Positions 1 through 11,159 of a DNA stretch of 64,000 nt are shown in pieces. The notes under the pieces were generated by a model. The model had not been told where the DNA came from and did not search any database. It saw only the letters and a program-made list of their open reading frames with translations. The translations under genes were made by a program, and so were the position numbers. Source of the DNA: Nemopilema nomurai (lineage: Eukaryota; Cnidaria; Scyphozoa; Rhizostomeae; Rhizostomatidae). The stretch is taken from positions 782,871 to 846,870 of the forward strand of contig ML133366.1 of the NCBI GenBank assembly GCA_003864495.1, written 5' to 3'. Numbering within the stretch: position 1 is the stretch's first letter; each line of letters starts with the position of its first letter.

Positions 1-370
1 GCAGCAAGGTAACAAGGCGTAATAGAGAACAACAGCGTGCTCGGGACAGGGCAGGGGTCATTTCGTGCTTGCTACCCGTGTGGATTGGACGTGCTCATTA
101 TTACCGGTCGCGGTCGTGCACTGTGCTGCTGCGTTTTTGGGGAATTTCGCCGTGGAAAGCTGCTTTGCTGCCTTAAGTAAGTACTTTTCGTTTCTTCTTT
201 CGATCTGATGATATTCCTAATGATGCTAAACTAAATTTCCGTGCTTTTTGACGATTTTTCCAATGAACCCCACGCTGGGGTAGCTTCCATCCGCCTCGAA
301 AAATTTGCTATCCACGAGCTTGCCTGCTTTCGAGGATGTTTTCTGAATGCTGAATTGATTGCTTACTTAA

Positions 371-1040
371 AATGATGCTAAATGAGATTTGATTTTCGTG
401 CTTTTTCCTCATTTTAGGTGAGAAATCGATCCAAAACTCGCGGTAGCAGCAACATGGGGAATGGCAGGTACGCCCTCTCGCTGGCTTCAAAATGCTGAAA
501 ACTTTGTCGTGCCCTCTAGAACGAATCAAAGTAAGTTTGTTTTGTTGCATTATGATCGCCGTTTTTCTGGTTTTTCTCTCGAGAAGCCAGCAGCTTTTGT
601 GCGTGGTTTTTGCACCTGGCCGTTGACCTGTTGACCTCCTTCCGCCATGCCCCGAGGGCGTTTTCACTCTAAATTGCTCTAAATACCTAGCTAACTTGCT
701 TTTAGGTAAATTTCTGATAATCAATCGATTAACTTCTTAAATGATGTTACGGGAGGTTTTAATTCTGGCTTTTTTCCTTTTTTAGAGAGAAATCTAGCCG
801 AAACTCGCGGTACGCCCTCACGCTGACTTCAAAATGCTGAAAACTTCATGCCCTCAAAATCGAATCAAAGTAAGTTTGTTGTGTTGCTTCAAGTTTGTCG
901 TTTTCGTTGTTTTTCTGGTTCTTTTTTCGAAGAATTCGGGTTTTTTGCTAGATTTTCGCACCTCGCTGTTTGTCCTGTTGACTCCTTCCGCCAGCCCTCG
1001 AGGGCGTTTTTCATTCTAAATTGCTCTAAATAGCTTTGGC
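371..1040 (+). repeat. Direct duplication of an exon-like unit
   Basis: Two diverged copies of a unit of about 360 bases lie in tandem (about 371-690 and 740-1040), with a shorter partial copy of the unit's start near 219-255. Each full copy has a polypyrimidine/AG acceptor (exon starts 418 and 786) and a GTAAGT donor (exon ends 530 and 869). Shared landmarks include ACTCGCGGTA, TTCAAAATGCTGAAAACTT and a GAGGGCGTTTT block. A further GTAAGT donor after 176 would make 1-176 an upstream exon. Neither exon has a convincing reading frame, so these may be alternative 5' untranslated or long non-coding exons. The duplication is directly visible; use as exons is inference. Confidence 0.6.
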
Positions 1041-1070
1041 AGTAAACAACATGTTTGATGCATTCTAAAA

Positions 1071-2379
1071 TCAGTGATTGATTGATTCATTGATAACATT
1101 AACGAGTTGTCAACTTGATTGATTGCCGCCTCTGGACACCATGAGACTGCAATGGGACGTGCACTCGATTTTGCATGTGCAAGTAACCGAAGTCCGCCAA
1201 GAATTGAAGCATTTCGACTCTACATCTCAACTTGGTTCTGAAACCATTTACTACTGCTTTTGGCGCACAATGTTAAAAAACATAGAGCGATGAAGCTAAA
1301 AGTGACTTGAAAGACGAATCACTCCAAATGCCCCCTCCGAGCGTGCTCGCCCAAATATTTACTGAAAAAAATATGCTTTTCAAATAAAAAAATGTATAAG
1401 GTTATGTAAATAAAATCGATGGCTGTGCGTGATTAAAATCATTTGATATTTAGGTTCACGATAGACCATGTCACTCAAATAGAATATATTCCAGTAAAAC
1501 TTGAAGAAAACGCTCACCATGGATAAACAATATATTGGTAAAACAGAAGACTAGCCCCCAAAACCCCGCTGCGTGGGCTAAACGCCTTCTGTGGAAAAGG
1601 AATTGCCCCTTAAAACTACCCTATAAACAAAATAGACATGTTAGCCTCGGCAAGAGCCTCGCATCGAGAGCAAAAATGACGTAATGCACAGCCACGCACC
1701 GCATACTTGAAACGAAAGTTGTCAACGAAAAATGACTCGCCATCCTTCGCGTGCAACACTCGCACTCATGTGACAATCGCTAGGACGGGGGAGCCTCATC
1801 CCTTCATCTTTTGCGAACCCCGCGATTCAGACTGGACTACCTGGCCACAGTGGATTCTCTAGGTAAACGCTAGTACACCAAAGTAAAGTCGTACCAAATG
1901 GCAGTCAGCAATGTATGCCAAACATTTTTTTGATCAAGCCAAGGAGTGAATAATTGATTTTATTGGTATAAATTTAAATAAAGTCATATCAATGTCACTA
2001 CATCGAAAAGTGACACAAAAATCATTATGACCAAGCATATGAAATTTTAACATTATTGCACTAAAATTTGATCAACTTACATCAAATTTACTTTTGTTTA
2101 TTTTCTGTTAGGGGTTTACACTAAAGAGGCAATGAAATCAAGGACTTGAAGCTTAGAATCAGAGACCTCCACCATGTGAACAAGTGTTTTGCATTCACAG
2201 AGGCTCAATGAAGAGGCTCTCCAACCATGGATTGCTGCAAAGTCAGACGGCTCAGTTTTGTGTGTCCACTGTAATTGTATGGCAGGGTATGTGTTTATAC
2301 TTTGTTACTGTTTAGACTTGATTTTATATCCTTAGTTAATAATTGTTAAATTTGAGTTTATTAAAACTAAAAATCTCTT
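1071..2379. other. Non-coding stretch, nothing recognised
   Basis: I see no credible coding exon, RNA gene or repeat array here. The sequence is AT-rich with a few GC-richer patches (around 1540-1630 and 1780-1860). Confidence 0.4.
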
Positions 2380-2486
2380 TCCAGACACTGAAAGATCTGC
2401 TTGGCCAAACTAAAAGATTATGGAGTGATGATGCCTCCCAGGGAGTCATTTTCGGTATACTTTTGACACAAATGATGCCTCATAGC

Positions 2487-2786
2487 CATAGGCGCCGACT
2501 ACGTGGGGGCTTGGGGGCTCGAGCCCCCCCTGGGAATTGCTATGGGGGGGCTCAGCCCCCCCTGGGAACTTCGTTTTAAATCAACCAAAGAGTTGAACTG
2601 ATGATACTGTAGACCATGATGTTATATTTGCTTTATTAAAATGTTTTGTTTTGTTATTATACATACTACATATGTTGTATTACGTTATTAAAGCGACAGG
2701 TAATTTCTCTACTAACTTTTTTTTTTTAATTTTTTTAAATTTAAATTTTGAGCCCCCCCTGGGAAAAATAAAAGTCGGCGCCTATG
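2487..2786. mobile_element. 300-bp hAT-type MITE with target-site duplication
   Basis: The ends form perfect 14-bp terminal inverted repeats, CATAGGCGCCGACT on the left and its reverse complement at 2773-2786. They are flanked by an exact 8-bp direct repeat CTCATAGC (2479-2486 and 2787-2794). An 8-bp duplication is the signature of hAT transposition. The interior has no coding capacity and contains several AGCCCCCCCTGGGA blocks. It interrupts the helix-turn-helix exon of the THAP/DDE pseudogene. The intact target-site duplication suggests a fairly recent insertion. Confidence 0.9.
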
Positions 2787-3690
2787 CTCATAGCCAAAAA
2801 GATATGCGATGTCCCTGTTTAGTAGGCCAAGTCTCGGCTTCATTAAAACCATATGAACATGGTCCTCAATCGAAACAGTCTTTTTTATCTGCTTAACTTT
2901 TCCCTTAAGCAACTGAACCAGCCATAAAAATACAGATAGAGATCCCAACCCAGAGAAAAAATGAGCCATGTCTGTTGAACTTTTGTAGCCTTAAATCCAA
3001 AGACCCTATTTTTTAATTGTGTATTTTCTTCGCATAGTTTATATATTTCTTCATTTCTTGATCTTAATTCACTCTCCATGTTGATCAGATTATTCTTAAG
3101 CTCTGCCACTTTATCAGTCAGGCTGATCTCACATTATTGAACACCCACATCATTACCTTTATAGCCTTCTTTTGCCTCTCCTACACTGCTTTCAGAGCTC
3201 GAATTTTCCAGTGCATCAATTTTCCAGGCGGATGATAACTTCTCTCTTTTGCTTTTTAAGATTTCATACCTAGCTTTCTTTTTATTTGCTTTGAAATTTT
3301 CTCTTTTTCTGACTGTGACGTGTGCGCAAATATTGTTTAGGTTGCTCTGGGTCATCTGATCTTTTCCCTACGATACACAAATATTTATCAATATCAATTT
3401 TAAAAATGACCGGTAGAACATAATTCAAAGAAAAATATACAAAACCAGTTTCCAAATAGTGTTGTGCCCTACCACCGGTAGCACCAGAATTTTTTTTCGA
3501 CGGGAGGACTTCAACTGGGGAGGGGTGCTGAAATATCTTCCTCATGCCTTTTGGGGAAATCGAGCCCCCTAGCTTTCACTTTAGCCTGGCGCACACTGGA
3601 GCTTCATGCTTAGCAAACAAATTTTCGGAAAATAATCGCTCAATCGGCTTTCAGTGCTGTCCTATTTTTATTGTACCTAATATTTTGCAG

Positions 3691-5515
3691 TCGATTGGGT
3701 GAAAGCCAAATTAAAGGCACTACGAAATAGTTATACAAAAGCAAAGAGGCCAGGACCCAGTGGAAGTGCCAGAAAAACCCTAACCAAACGAGCTACCTGG
3801 TTGCTAGACAAATTACAGTTTCTAGCTCCACATGTTGCAACACGGTCATCTCTTTCAAACATTGACTCTGTAAGTATATTTTACAAATACTGAAAATATT
3901 TAATGGTACAAGTATTTTGAAACGCTTTCAGTGGTTCACACACAACTAACAATAGCAAACAAGTGGGTATTTCAACATGATATTCAAAACTTTTAGTGCA
4001 GATTGATTGATCTTTTGTTGCTTAATCTATTGCACAATCATATTGTCCTGCCACAAGACAGATCCCTGATTGTTGAAATATTCTGTGAGGACATCACGCT
4101 GAGCTTTGGCATTCCTTGGTGGATTGTGAGTTGAGCAGCTTTGCAAACCAGCAAGTTTTTGATCATTTCTCCATATTCCTTCAGAAACTGTATGATCAGC
4201 ATTCTCTATATCCATCACAGATATGTAGGCTGATTTGTTTTTCTCCACCAGGTAGTTGTGCAGACAGCAAGCAGCAAAAATTACATAAGTTAACTTATCT
4301 GGACACATTTTAATGGTAGTGAGAAAAACTCTCCATCTGTGGGCTAGTATTCCAAATGCGTTCTCTACCACCCTCCTTGCTCGAGATAATCTGTAATTGA
4401 ATATTTGTTTATCTTGTGCCAAGTTCCGATGAGGGTAGGGTTTCATCAAGTTATTTGACATAGGGAAGGCATCATCACCAACGATATGGTAATTTACTTG
4501 AAATGCTGAGTTTCCTTTAAGATATGTGGGAGGAGGAATATTAATTGAATTAGAAGCTATGGCCTCTTTTAAAGTTGATTCGCCATAGACTCCAGCATCA
4601 CCTGCACGCCCTGCAGCTCCAATATCTACATAGATAAATTTGTAATTTGCATCTACCAAGGCTACCAAAAGAACACTGAAAAAGTGTTTGTAGTTAAAAA
4701 AATTATATCCAGTATAGCTAGGTTGCTGAATGGCAATGTGCTTTCCATCAATTGCACCTATGCAACAGGGGTAATTCCATTTTGCTTCAAATATTGCAGC
4801 CACTTTAAGCCATTCATTTGATGTAGATGGGATCTGAAATAAACAATTTTATAATTTATTGTAATATTTCTTTTACAAAATTTAGAGCTGTTCAACGCCA
4901 ACATCTGAGATTGGTCTGGAGGAAAAATATGAAGAGGATGATGAAAGTTTCGAACAAGCAAGTCCATCCATTGACGAGGAGCAGAAGGAAGCAAGATCAA
5001 CAAAAGAGCCTGTTAAATTAAAACCAAACAGGAAGAGGCAAGCTGAAGAAGAATATAAATTGATACAAGGTTTGGCACAATCCATTTCTGAAAGAAAGGC
5101 AAAGGCACAGAGAACCAGCAAACAAGCAGCTAATCCTCTTGATGCATTTGGACAATATGTGGCACAAACATTATCTGAACTGGACACTAAAGTTCAACAT
5201 TTGGCTCAACATAAAATAAATCAAATCCTTTTCCAGGCACAAACTGGTTTATTAGCTCAAGAAAGCCCATATGGATGTATGGTGCCTATACCACCACAAC
5301 CACATTTTTTCCAACGAGATAATTCCAGTTATAGTATCACAGGCATAACCAATCAGGCTGTAAGCACTCATCCCCAGTTTAACAGTAAGGAGCCATGTCC
5401 ATCATCCCACTCTTCATGCCAGACCTTTAGTGCCCCCGAAGACATCTGGAGGTTTCAAAATATTCAAAGTGGTGACATGCAAGCTGATAGACTTAAAAAC
5501 TTTCAACAACTTTGA
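3691..5515 (+). CDS. MADF/BESS-like accessory protein of Harbinger element (5'-truncated)
   Basis: Two plus-strand exons join in phase 0. Exon 3691-3869 encodes the C-terminal half of a MADF/Myb-SANT-like domain (DWVKAKLKALRNSY, then WLLDKLQFLAPHV). Exon 4886-5515 has an acidic stretch, a basic KPNRKRQ segment and a helical tail (DAFGQYVAQTLSELDTKV) resembling the BESS protein-interaction region. Such proteins bring Harbinger transposase to DNA and the nucleus. The first half of the MADF domain is absent between the left TIR and 3691, so the gene is 5'-truncated or its first exon is unrecognisable. The intron contains transposase exon 3 in antisense, and this exon 2 lies inside the transposase intron, so the two genes interlock. 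The remaining reading frame is open to the stop. Confidence 0.6.
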
Positions 5516-6508
5516 TTAAGAATACTGTCCATTGAAAGATCATTGCAATTACCATATAAAAAATATGATTGCTTGTTTTATTTACAATTTGATTCTCTTA
5601 TAATAATCGTTAATGTTGTGTTATACAGATTACACACCTTTAGATATTCATCTTTCAGTTTCATGTACAATGCTTTTTCAAGTTTCCTCCACAATTGATG
5701 AAATTGTCCGTTCTCCCACTCGATACTGAAAGGACAGACTCCTGAATGTCTCACCTAAATTGAATTGACAGGCCATCAGTAATTTTTAATATTTATTTGT
5801 TAATTGTGTGCAATAGGACCCAATTTGCACCGGAAGGCAAATTTTGACAAGATCTTGGGTACACTGACAGGTGTGGGTGCTCAAAAATTTTTCAGGTTTC
5901 CATGGCTAACTACCTTTGAAAACCAAATGAGAACTTTTTGTGATTGCTTCTTTTTAAATTAAGTGCTTCAATGTCATGCCTTTTAAAGTGTATCAAGCCA
6001 TTCAGTAGTGAGATAGATTTTAAGAGTTATTGGAAGGAGAATGTTGCCAGGCTAAAATGCTTTAGTAAAGGTTGGCAAATTGCAACTCAAATATGAACAA
6101 CCTGACTGAAACATCTAAAGGCATACCTGTAGCAAGGAACCGCAGAGTTACTGATAAGCGCTCAGATGGCTTTATTGTACTTCGTAAATGGGTTTCTTTC
6201 TTTGAAATTAATGGACTAACTTTAACCAATATTTCGTTAAATTATTCTCTATTTACACGATGATATTGACGAAATCGTTCGGGATCTTCAGCATTCAATT
6301 CTCAAATTATATTTGCATGGGCTCCTCTTATTTCTCTCCTCATAATCCAGGGCCTTGACCATTTTTGCCGATTTGCCGCTCGTAAACGCCTACGATATCG
6401 TCTCATAAGCAACAACGAAAGCAGAACTTCTTCCTCTTCCTCTTCCCTTTCACAATCTTCATCAGTATATCCCGCCAATTTGTTTTGGTTCTTTTCCAGG
6501 ATACGCAT
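4027..6508 (-). pseudogene. PIF/Harbinger transposase (DDE_Tnp_4), full-length but mutated
   Basis: Three exons: 6508-6127, 5754-5638 and 4833-4027. Exon 1 has a Glu-rich start, then the usual N-terminal helices (NAEDPERFRQYHRV, THLRSTIKPS). Exon 2 carries the helix-turn-helix (SFQYRVGERTISSIVEET). Exon 3 holds the RNase H fold with visible catalytic residues in GAIDGKH, GDDAF and VVENAFG, and a conserved LHNYLVEKN. Lesions are TGA and TAA codons in exon 1 (after ANII and after VNRE) and a one-base insertion after VEET in exon 2. Exon 3 itself is fully open (258 codons), so inactivation may be recent. Start chosen at the ATG before RILEKNQ. Family call is strong. Confidence 0.85.
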
Positions 6509-8182
6509 GCGTTTTGTTGAGTTATTGCAAGCTTGATGCTTCTGATTCAGCGCACACACTGAGGAGAACGTCACTCGTGGCGAAAATTATTCAACATGTT
6601 GAATATTTTTTAGAAGAGTCACAAGTGACGAAAAAGCTCATTAAAGTCCAACGCACACTAGTGCTTCCTGCTTAGCACGCAGTCACGAATGACTTTTTGC
6701 TAAGCATGAAGCTCTAGTGTGCGCCAGGCTTTAGCGCCACCCTTACCACTACAGAACATATGGGATCGTGCAGTAACAACTGAAATTTAATCAGTAAATT
6801 TTTCCATGTGCCTAAATACGTGGCTTAACCAGCCGGTAACACATTTTGAAGATAGCATTTCGAATCAGTTAACTTTATTTCTCAAAAGTTAGTTTTGAAA
6901 GATGTAGAAACATTTTACCTGAAATGAAATGCTCTCCGCACATAGTTGCCCTTGAAATTTGGTCATACGTCCAGCCTTTCCAGACAACTCGGCGGATCGA
7001 ATAAAACGGAATATGTTTCTTTTCACCAGTTTTTCGATTGATGCAACCAACAGCACAACAAGTTAACGGCATTTTCGATCAAATATATCGTTACAAACAA
7101 AGTCAAATTTACAATCAGTGTACGAATGCCGGTGTTTTGCTACGATCTAAGCGTAGCAACGTAACCAAAACAGCTTTTTTTGACTAGGACCCTGCGCGCA
7201 CATCCAAAGTCACTCATGCGAAATGTAAACAAGGCAAGGGGTCTATCCTTTACTAGTAATATTTTGAAATCAACGTTTTGCACCCTCCCGTTCCATTGCA
7301 TTGCTACTTCCAACTTGATTTGACTGAAAAGTGATAAAAATATTTTGAGCATTTCTGAATCAAATTTATAAAGGAAACTGATTTTGTTTATGGAAGAACA
7401 TATCTCTTTCATATACTACATGATTGAAATTGCGTCTTCATACAAAGCTTTGCAGTTACCTTCTGAAAAGAATATCATGTAGCTACCCATTTAATGATAT
7501 GGCAATTACCTGCAAAAGTTCAAAGTGAACCAATTTGGAGATGTTGTGTGAAAACATAGTGTACACTCCATATTTGGCATTATGCCCCATTGAGTCAAAC
7601 CTTCCATCTCCTGACCACATAGTATCGTTGACATTCTTTAACTGTTCAGTCATTTGTTGGCTATATTTTTCCATTGAAACAAAACAGATGGGAAGAGAAA
7701 GCGATTTTGATGACGAAAGAAGGATCTTGTGCTGATCACTGACATTCCCATGTGTTTAAACATCAAGAAAACCTGATTTATGCGAACTCCAGACATAAGT
7801 ATTCCAAAACTTAGCATGATGTTTCCTGCTGGGAAGTTTCCAAAAACATATGGCTGGCTTCTCCATGTAAAATGCTTTCCACAGTGGTTACATCGCTGAA
7901 TAACAGTCACCATGGTTCCATTCAACTTCATTTGGCATGTTGGATTTTCACTGTTGCAATGGAAGCAGAACATCCTTAACAGAGCTGACAGCATCGAGTA
8001 GAATACCAAAAATTTTGGCTCATTTGAAGGGTGTGTTCCAGAATCCACTTTGTTAAGAAAAATGCTCTGTTGTCATATTTTTGATATTTCCATTTCATTT
8101 AATATAAATATATATATATATATAATATCGCGGATTTCTTAATGACATAAGTGTTGAGGAAACAATATATTATAGTCTGATG

Positions 8183-8345
8183 ATTATAGTCTGTCCGATG
8201 AGTGCGCAAGCACGAAACTCGGAGTAACAGAGAACATGTCTCATTTCTAGCCTGTCTTCTATTATATCTATTGCTCTGTGCTTTTTGCACATCGAGCACT
8301 GTTATGTCAGAATAGACAAAACAATCCAGAATATATATATATACA
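8183..8345 (+). repeat. Penelope-type pLTR/3' repeat with hammerhead, copy 1
   Basis: This stretch is nearly identical, in opposite orientation, to 17618-17782. Shared sequence runs from ATTATAGTCTGT through the hammerhead core to a segment ending ACAAAACAATC and an (AT)n tract. Copy 2 lies immediately 3' of a Penelope-like GIY-YIG coding fragment on the same strand, which suggests this unit is the terminal repeat of that element family. Here it stands without Penelope coding sequence, as a solo repeat in an intron. Just upstream, ATAGTCTGATGATT duplicates part of the core. Confidence 0.7.
8190..8231 (+). ncRNA. Type I hammerhead ribozyme (core variant)
   Basis: All three helices can be drawn. 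Stem I is TCTGT (8190-8194) with ACAGA (8227-8231). Stem II is GTGC-GCAA-GCAC (8202-8213), a perfect stem with a GNRA loop. Stem III is a very short A-C-T / A-G-T (8217-8219 with 8223-8225) with loop CGG. The core reads CCGATGA then GAAA, and predicted cleavage follows GTA at 8226. The consensus is CTGATGA, so U4 is changed to C while G8 and G12 are kept; activity is probably reduced. Short stem III type I hammerheads are known from Penelope-like elements and small metazoan retroelements. Confidence 0.8.
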
Positions 8346-9469
8346 TATATGGAAGAAGAGTGATGATTCCTTGTTTGAAGAATGAAATGCTTTCCAGAAA
8401 AATGATCAGTTTTCTTTTATCATTGTTTTTCTACAACATTTTTCTAAATATACAAGTATTTATATAAAGATATCATAATATATTTGATTTGTTATATAAA
8501 AATGTATCTAATCAACAGGGCAAAGACATTTATTAAGAAGGGGAAGGTCTCAAAATCAATGATCTATTTATATCTTAAATTAGACTCTCATGCTGAAATT
8601 GGGATATACTCTGTTCCCATTTTTGTGTGCTGCCTATTAATGTGTGAAAGGTGTTTATTACTGTTTATTATATATTCAAATGTTTTATTATTATTTTCCT
8701 TACGTAACAGCACTGTTGACATCTGTTTCCTCCCCATCCTTTTCAACTGCATTATTCTCCTCCATACTCAAGTCTGTCTCATCCTCTGATATGCATTCAA
8801 AAATATACTCTTCTTGGGTATCAACAAATTAGTCATAATCAATGTCACTTTCGGTCCCATCAGCATTGTGACTACAACATGGTTCTTGCAACATGTTGTA
8901 GCTTTTATCAAGCTTTATAAAAAAAATTATAATTGAGAATTTCTGGCATTCAAAGAGCCTAATAACATGTTTAGATGAAACATGTTGCAATAATTCAAAT
9001 AGGAAAGTTCATTTACTTGACGGTTAGTTACTAGGTAGTTTGATGAACCAGGACAAAAGTATTGGGAAAATATGCCAAAGATCTGCTGGCAAGAAGGAAC
9101 CATTTGTTTTTGCCTCAATGCTTCAAGCTCAATCCCAGGATATAGGGTGCAATGCACTCTAAGTAATTTTTATGTGATCAGGCCCTCCAGACTACTGAAA
9201 GACTACGGAAAGTAGATAAGATTGTTGAAAAATATTTTATAGATTCTTTACAAGTTTGTACAAAAGCATTGTTTGTGCATTGCTTTTCTGTGATTAACTC
9301 GTAGGCCTTTGATTCCAATTCAGAAGCGGAAAGTAGAAGCTTTTTGCGATGTAAATAGATCTTGTAACAATTTGATATATATATGGTTTGAAATTGTCAC
9401 AGAGCCCAAGTCCCATACCTTTAGCCCTTACTAACCCCCCTAACAACGCTTCTGTTTCAGGGACTTGAC

Positions 9470-9588
9470 TTGTAAACAAATCTCCACGTGGACTGCTCTA
9501 GCGCTCCACGAGACATGTAAACAAAGCTCCACGAGATATGTAAACAAAGCTGCAGGACACATGTAAACAAAGCTCCACGAGTGTGAAG
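9470..9588. repeat. 23-bp minisatellite
   Basis: Tandem units of 23 bases based on GCTCCACGAG followed by CATGTAAACAAA start at 9503, 9526, 9549 and 9572, with a degenerate unit before 9503. It lies between coiled-coil and acidic exons of a decayed transposase-domain gene. Confidence 0.7.
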
Positions 9589-10591
9589 CATGACTGATAA
9601 AAGCGGAAGTCCAAATCTCTGAAAATGCGTGAACATGAAATTAATCAAATGTAAAATAAACACTTAATACAAACCCTCTGTGAATCCTTCAACCTTTTTT
9701 TCAACTTCCATATCTCAGTTCTCATTTGTTTTAATCTTTCTTGCAGTATTTGGCAATTGTTTGGCCCAATGTCCTGTTTGGCACTAGAACCGGCATCTTC
9801 CAAACAATCTTCATCGCTAGATTCTATGTCTTTCAATATCCAAGAATACGAAATAATACTCTAGTTGTAGTCCATGAACATATATCTCACTGAAGCGCTA
9901 AATAATATTAACCGAAAAACAACTTCGACGGATAGAGGCGTTATAGGTCATAGGCCTAAAATGATTGAGAAAAACCCTCACCTGTTTTCGTTTGCGACGT
10001 GTCCAGGGGCGGCGGGGAGTGAAAAAAAATTGTTATTACCACAAAATATGCGCTCCGTGAGCTTTTTACCAATAGATATGTAAATGATTGTTTTACGTCC
10101 CTTTCCCTTAGAATACTGTAAACAGTCAATTGTGAATGAAAGACATGGATTTCCACTAGTTTTTTACAGAGTTTTTTATCTTTAGTAAATTTGAAATCGA
10201 ATGATGACCCTGAAAGAGTTCAGTGAGATTAAAAAGAATCTAACAATTACCAAAAAAATGCGATCGTTCCAATCCTAAAATATACTATAAAAACAGCGAT
10301 AAAAGTTACTTTCTAGAGAATTCTTTGAAACGTCGCTGGTTCTTCCCCTTGAATCTGGTCATGACATTTTCATAAAAAATTGTTTTTTTGCTAGTGATTT
10401 TAAAGTTTAATGCTCAACTTGCAAGAAAACCAGTTGCTCTTTCCGTTCTTGAAGCATCCACGATCTGGAAGCTGAGATGACTCTTTTTCATTCGGCTAAA
10501 CACTCGCTCGCAGTGTACACTGGATTAGACATCAGCGGCTCTTTGCCACCGGGTAAGGCCATCAGCGGCTCTTTGCCATCGGGTGAGGCCC

Positions 10592-10624
10592 CTTGCTATT
10601 AAAAGTACACTTTGTAATAGCAAG
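10592..10624. repeat. Hairpin, copy 1 (stem CTTGCTATTA)
   Basis: The sequence is an almost perfect palindrome. The outer stem is CTTGCTATTA (10592-10601) with TAATAGCAAG (10615-10624), and the inner stem is AAAGT with ACTTT. The same outer stem recurs at 11160-11191 with a different inner stem. Confidence 0.7.
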
Positions 10625-11159
10625 ATGGCCGATAAAGGATTTGTTCCTTGTCTTAAGTGAAATATTTGTTTTCCCGTAAGAAACTTTGGTGAAAAATTAT
10701 AAAATTAGAATACTTTTTGGTGTGTAGACAACTCTACCTTAAAAATATATATAAAATATGGAGAACAAGTGACAGAAAAGGAACTTTCTAACGCGGTAAT
10801 ATTGCAAAAACCCAGCAAAAAGGTTAATAAAAATTAAATAAGGACACAAATCTATCTGAATATGTATCTGATTATGCAAAAATATTTATTTTTATCTGAA
10901 TCACCACAAATCCAGGAAAAGCTTCTGTAAACGGCTTCACATGAACGTCTTTTAACTTTTACATCAGGACATGGACGTCCATCATTTTTAAGACGAAGGC
11001 GCTGTTTATAACTCAATTTGCTTCCTTGCGTAGATAAAAGAGAAAAAACCGTTGAAACATCCCATCTTATGCCAACTGACGCGATTTGATTCATTTTGTT
11101 TCGTACAAATCAACCTTTTTCGTGCTTCTCTTGAGTCGTGATAAGCATGTATCTGATCT

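Larger units (their letters stand above)
3584..6729. mobile_element. PIF/Harbinger DNA transposon with TIRs
   Basis: Terminal inverted repeats of about 34 bp with one mismatch lie at 3584-3617 and 6696-6729, both starting GCCTGGCGCACACT. TTA stands at 3581-3583 and at 6731-6733, one base beyond the right end, consistent with the TWA target preference of Harbinger elements. The element carries the two expected genes: a DDE transposase on the minus strand (three exons) and a MADF/BESS-type DNA-binding partner on the plus strand. An imperfect extra TIR-like copy lies just inside the right end (about 6653-6678) in the opposite orientation, giving a fold-back terminus. The element lies in intron 1 of the THAP/DDE pseudogene. 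Confidence 0.85.
2380..7072 (-). pseudogene. THAP-domain / DDE-transposase gene, broken by two nested insertions
   Basis: The first exon (7072-6919) begins MPLTCCAVGC and ends MCGEHFISG, which is a short THAP (C2CH) zinc finger followed by a GTAAAA donor. Exon 2 starts at 3367 after a TAG acceptor and continues in phase with KRSDDPEQP, a common post-THAP linker. Then come a basic stretch, a coiled coil (near 3100-2970) and the helix-turn-helix of Tnp_4-type transposases (KPRLGLLNRDIAYLFG near 2830). That motif is cut at 2787 by a MITE and resumes at 2478 with ASFVSKVYRK. A 3.1-kb Harbinger element sits in intron 1. Frameshifts near 3300 and 2970 and stops near 3135 and 2448 show decay. The DDE catalytic part is not found downstream. 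THAP and HTH identities rest on visible motifs; joining the pieces into one gene follows from their order and matching splice phase. Confidence 0.7.
7510..9860 (-). pseudogene. Coiled-coil / zinc-ribbon transposase-domain gene, decayed
   Basis: Minus-strand exons are visible in order. About 9860-9675 is an acidic start plus coiled coil (LQERLKQMRTEIWKLKKRL). 8912-8704 is an acidic exon with one in-frame TAA after DIDYD. 8047-7510 is a domain with paired cysteines (FHCNSEN, CNHCGKHFTW), then GNFPAGNIMLSFGILMSG and a catalytic-looking GDGRFDSMGHNAKYG with its Asp. The family is a transposase-like group found with or without THAP fingers in cnidarians and fish; I recognise the pattern but cannot name it precisely. 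A one-base frameshift near 7676 (after VLFQWK) and loss of everything after 7510 mark it as a pseudogene. An intron holds a Penelope-type repeat (8183-8345). Confidence 0.55.

Noticed and set aside
308..724. 138-codon minus-strand frame
   Set aside because: It covers the duplicated exon-like unit, has no domain, and the second copy does not keep the frame.
8099..8299. 66-codon minus-strand frame shared with 17660-17866
   Set aside because: The similarity comes from the Penelope-type repeat containing the hammerhead; the frames diverge at the repeat edge, so it is not a protein family.
8927..9157. 76-codon minus-strand frame (LEALRQKQMVPSCQQ…)
   Set aside because: It lies between exons of a decayed transposase-domain gene and might be an exon, but the acceptor and donor do not agree with a frame, so it was not called.
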